A stretch of DNA of 64,000 bases. It comes from Desulfobacterales bacterium (lineage in GTDB: Bacteria; Desulfobacterota; Desulfobacteria; Desulfobacterales; JAFDDL01). The notes beneath the pieces were generated by a model, which ran no database searches, was not told the DNA's origin, and saw only the letters and a list, made by a program, of their open reading frames with translations. Positions 62,705 to 64,000 of the stretch are shown in pieces. Each line of letters begins with the position of its first letter. The first letter of the stretch is position 1. The stretch is taken from positions 62,001-126,000 of the forward strand of contig JAVEYW010000012.1 in the NCBI GenBank assembly GCA_034003325.1. The letters run 5' to 3'. Made by a program: the position numbers and the translations under genes.

Positions 62705-63475
62705 ATGATTAATTTGGGCGTTGATATTGGGTCGGAAACTCTGAAGGCCGTGATTATCAATAATGATACGATAATATCTGACGTTGTGATTCAATCCAGC
62801 GACAAAGCGGAAGTTGGTTACCGTAAATTGATTGATCAGACCCTACTAAAAGCATCGCTCCGCGTAGAGGATATTGATAACGAGGTTTTTACAGGTCGAG
62901 AAAAGCAAAGTATTTCTTTCATACGCAAAAGCTATTCCGAACCCATTTGCCATGCCCGCGGGGTGAAATTTCTTTTTCCTGAAGCAAGAACAATCTTAAT
63001 TACTGGGGCCCATGGCAGCACCGCGGTCTCACTGGGAGAAGGTAATAAAATCAAAAATTTTATCAGCAGTGACAAGTGTGCTGGCGCTACGGGCATGTTT
63101 CTGTCGCCGATTTCGAAAATACTTCAAATTCCCTTACAGGATTTTGATGCCCATGCGAAGAAGGCAAATCAAAAAGTTTCGATTAGCAATGCATGCGCGG
63201 TTTTCGCCGAGTCTGAAGTGATATCTCTAATTCACAGTAGAATTTCAAAGGAAGATATAGTTGCCGGAATCATCGATGCCATATCTGAAAGATTGGCTGG
63301 TCTGTTCAAGAGAATAAAAGTTAATGATCAAGTGGTTATGACCGGTGGACTTGCCAGAATGCAAAGTCTTGTCCAATCAATGGAAAGCAAGCTAGGATGC
63401 CGTATCCTGGTTCCCGGAAACCCGTTAATCACCGGCGCACTAGGAGCTGCTTTGTTGGGGGGAAATTCTCTATGA
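62705..63475 (+). CDS. bcrD: ATP-dependent activase subunit, BcrD-like, with degenerate nucleotide motif
   Basis: A 256-residue ASKHA-fold ATPase, the size of BcrD/BadG. It has the first phosphate loop GVDIGSETLKAV and the two cluster cysteines C125 (SSDKCAGATG) and C164 (SNACAVFAESEV), which bridge a 4Fe-4S cluster in the activator dimer. The second phosphate-binding motif, normally DxGGQD, reads TGAHGSTAVS here, so nucleotide handling may differ from its partner. The gene starts ten bases after the BcrC stop. ATG at 62705 is preferred to an upstream extension that would overlap BcrC. Its stop overlaps the next start (ATGA). Confidence 0.85.
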   Translation: MINLGVDIGSETLKAVIINNDTIISDVVIQSSDKAEVGYRKLIDQTLLKASLRVEDIDNEVFTGREKQSISFIRKSYSEPICHARGVKFLFPEARTILITGAHGSTAVSLGEGNKIKNFISSDKCAGATGMFLSPISKILQIPLQDFDAHAKKANQKVSISNACAVFAESEVISLIHSRISKEDIVAGIIDAISERLAGLFKRIKVNDQVVMTGGLARMQSLVQSMESKLGCRILVPGNPLITGALGAALLGGNSL

Positions 63476-64000
63476 TTACAGCCGGTATAGACATTGGCTC
63501 TTCAAGCGCAAAAATCGTTATCATGAAAAATAATGAAATAATAGGTCATGCCGTAATCCCTACTCAACCGGACAGCGTTGCCACCAGTAAGGCAATTTTG
63601 GAAGAGGGATTAAGTAAATCCAATCTGACAAGACGGAATTTGAAATATATTGTGGCAACAGGGTACGGGCGTGTAAATGTGCCATACAGTGACGAATACA
63701 TAACCGAAATTTCCTGTCATTCCCGAGGCGCGCATTGGTTTTTTCCCAGTGTGCGAACGATATTGGATATGGGTGGCCAGGATTGTAAAGCCATTCGTTG
63801 CAATGACCGGGGGCAGGTCACAAATTACATGATGAATGACAAATGCGCAGCGGGCACGGGCCGATTTTTGGAAATCATTTCGGATACACTGGAAATACCA
63901 TTGGAAGAGATAGGGCCGCTGTCACTTAAAGCAAGCGGTACCATTCCCATTAGTTCGGTTTGCGCGGTTTTTGCCCGGCAAGAAATCATTTCATCACTGA
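63472..64000 (+). CDS. bcrA: ATP-dependent activase subunit, BcrA-like, 3' end cut by window
   Basis: The first 176 residues of the second activator ATPase. All canonical motifs are intact: TAGIDIGSSSAKIVI, ATGYGR, EISCHSRGAHWFFP, LDMGGQDCKAIRC and the cluster Cys residues C125 (NDKCAAGTGRFLE) and C164 (SSVCAVFARQE). Its intact GGQD motif contrasts with its degenerate partner, giving an asymmetric pair as in BcrA/BcrD. It continues past position 64000; full length would be about 270-440 residues. Coupled by an ATGA overlap to the preceding gene. Confidence 0.88.
   Translation, partial: MITAGIDIGSSSAKIVIMKNNEIIGHAVIPTQPDSVATSKAILEEGLSKSNLTRRNLKYIVATGYGRVNVPYSDEYITEISCHSRGAHWFFPSVRTILDMGGQDCKAIRCNDRGQVTNYMMNDKCAAGTGRFLEIISDTLEIPLEEIGPLSLKASGTIPISSVCAVFARQEIISSL

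Overview
The window looks like chromosome of an anaerobic, Gram-negative member of the Desulfobacterota (Desulfobacterales-like). This is an inference from gene content: a protoporphyrin haem operon with oxygen-independent HemN, an aldehyde:ferredoxin oxidoreductase with its polyferredoxin, ATP-dependent benzoyl-CoA-reductase-type subunits, outer-membrane proteins and lipoproteins, and many decayed insertion sequences. No rRNA, tRNA or CRISPR array was seen.

Region 1 (1-7.1 kb) is housekeeping. A minus-strand operon hemE-hemN-hemH-hemG covers the last steps of haem synthesis (hemG runs off the left edge). It is followed by a YqeY-like protein, an overlooked 57-codon gene, and galE. Region 2 (7.1-18.6 kb) is a tightly packed minus-strand efflux block: RND adaptor, RND pump, one NodT-type outer-membrane factor, then a MacA-like adaptor, ABC ATPase and MacB-like permease, most junctions overlapping. 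A YajG-like lipoprotein and a large methyltransferase lie upstream.

Region 3 (19.4-27.6 kb) is an orphan type VI secretion spike/cargo module: DUF3540, two DUF2169 proteins, a PAAR-like DUF4150 protein, a methyltransferase with a regulatory domain, an unrecognised glycine-rich protein just downstream of vgrG, and VgrG. No sheath, baseplate, membrane-complex or ClpV gene is present. Region 4 (27.8-40.1 kb) is a phospho-signalling and envelope block: a double-FHA protein, PP2C phosphatase, exported trypsin-like protease, Ser/Thr kinase with PEGA domain, three proteins sharing a CsgG-like motif (one with a thioredoxin-like N-terminus and TPRs, one a lipoprotein, one with six 48-residue MopE-like repeats), a beta-barrel protein, and a MotB/MotA-like pair. 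I infer that regions 3 and 4 work together, but this is not shown. Region 5 (40.2-42.7 kb) holds a monooxygenase-like small protein and a U32 peptidase-family protein.

Region 6 (42.9-64 kb) is visibly more AT-rich and littered with transposase wrecks, so it looks like an acquired catabolic island. It holds an acyl-CoA dehydrogenase, an unrecognised Cys-rich protein, a dead old-yellow-enzyme gene, a MoaD-like protein and a membrane ferredoxin. Then follow acyl-CoA ligase, DUF35 protein, thiolase, polyferredoxin, tungsten-type aldehyde oxidoreductase, DUF1302 outer-membrane protein, and four subunits of an ATP-driven BcrBCDA-type reductase (the last cut by the right edge). The same palindrome (CAAACGTTTG core) lies just downstream of promoter-like sequences in front of both the acyl-CoA dehydrogenase and the ligase, suggesting one regulon. 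The combination suggests a pathway that activates an acid to a CoA ester, reduces a ring or enoyl/hydroxyacyl-CoA with ATP-driven low-potential electrons, and cleaves the product by thiolysis. The substrate cannot be told from sequence alone.

A 107-112 bp structured repeat occurs three times (27.67, 37.91, 50.36 kb). Two other palindromic elements (16.27 and 18.85 kb) are REP/MITE-like.
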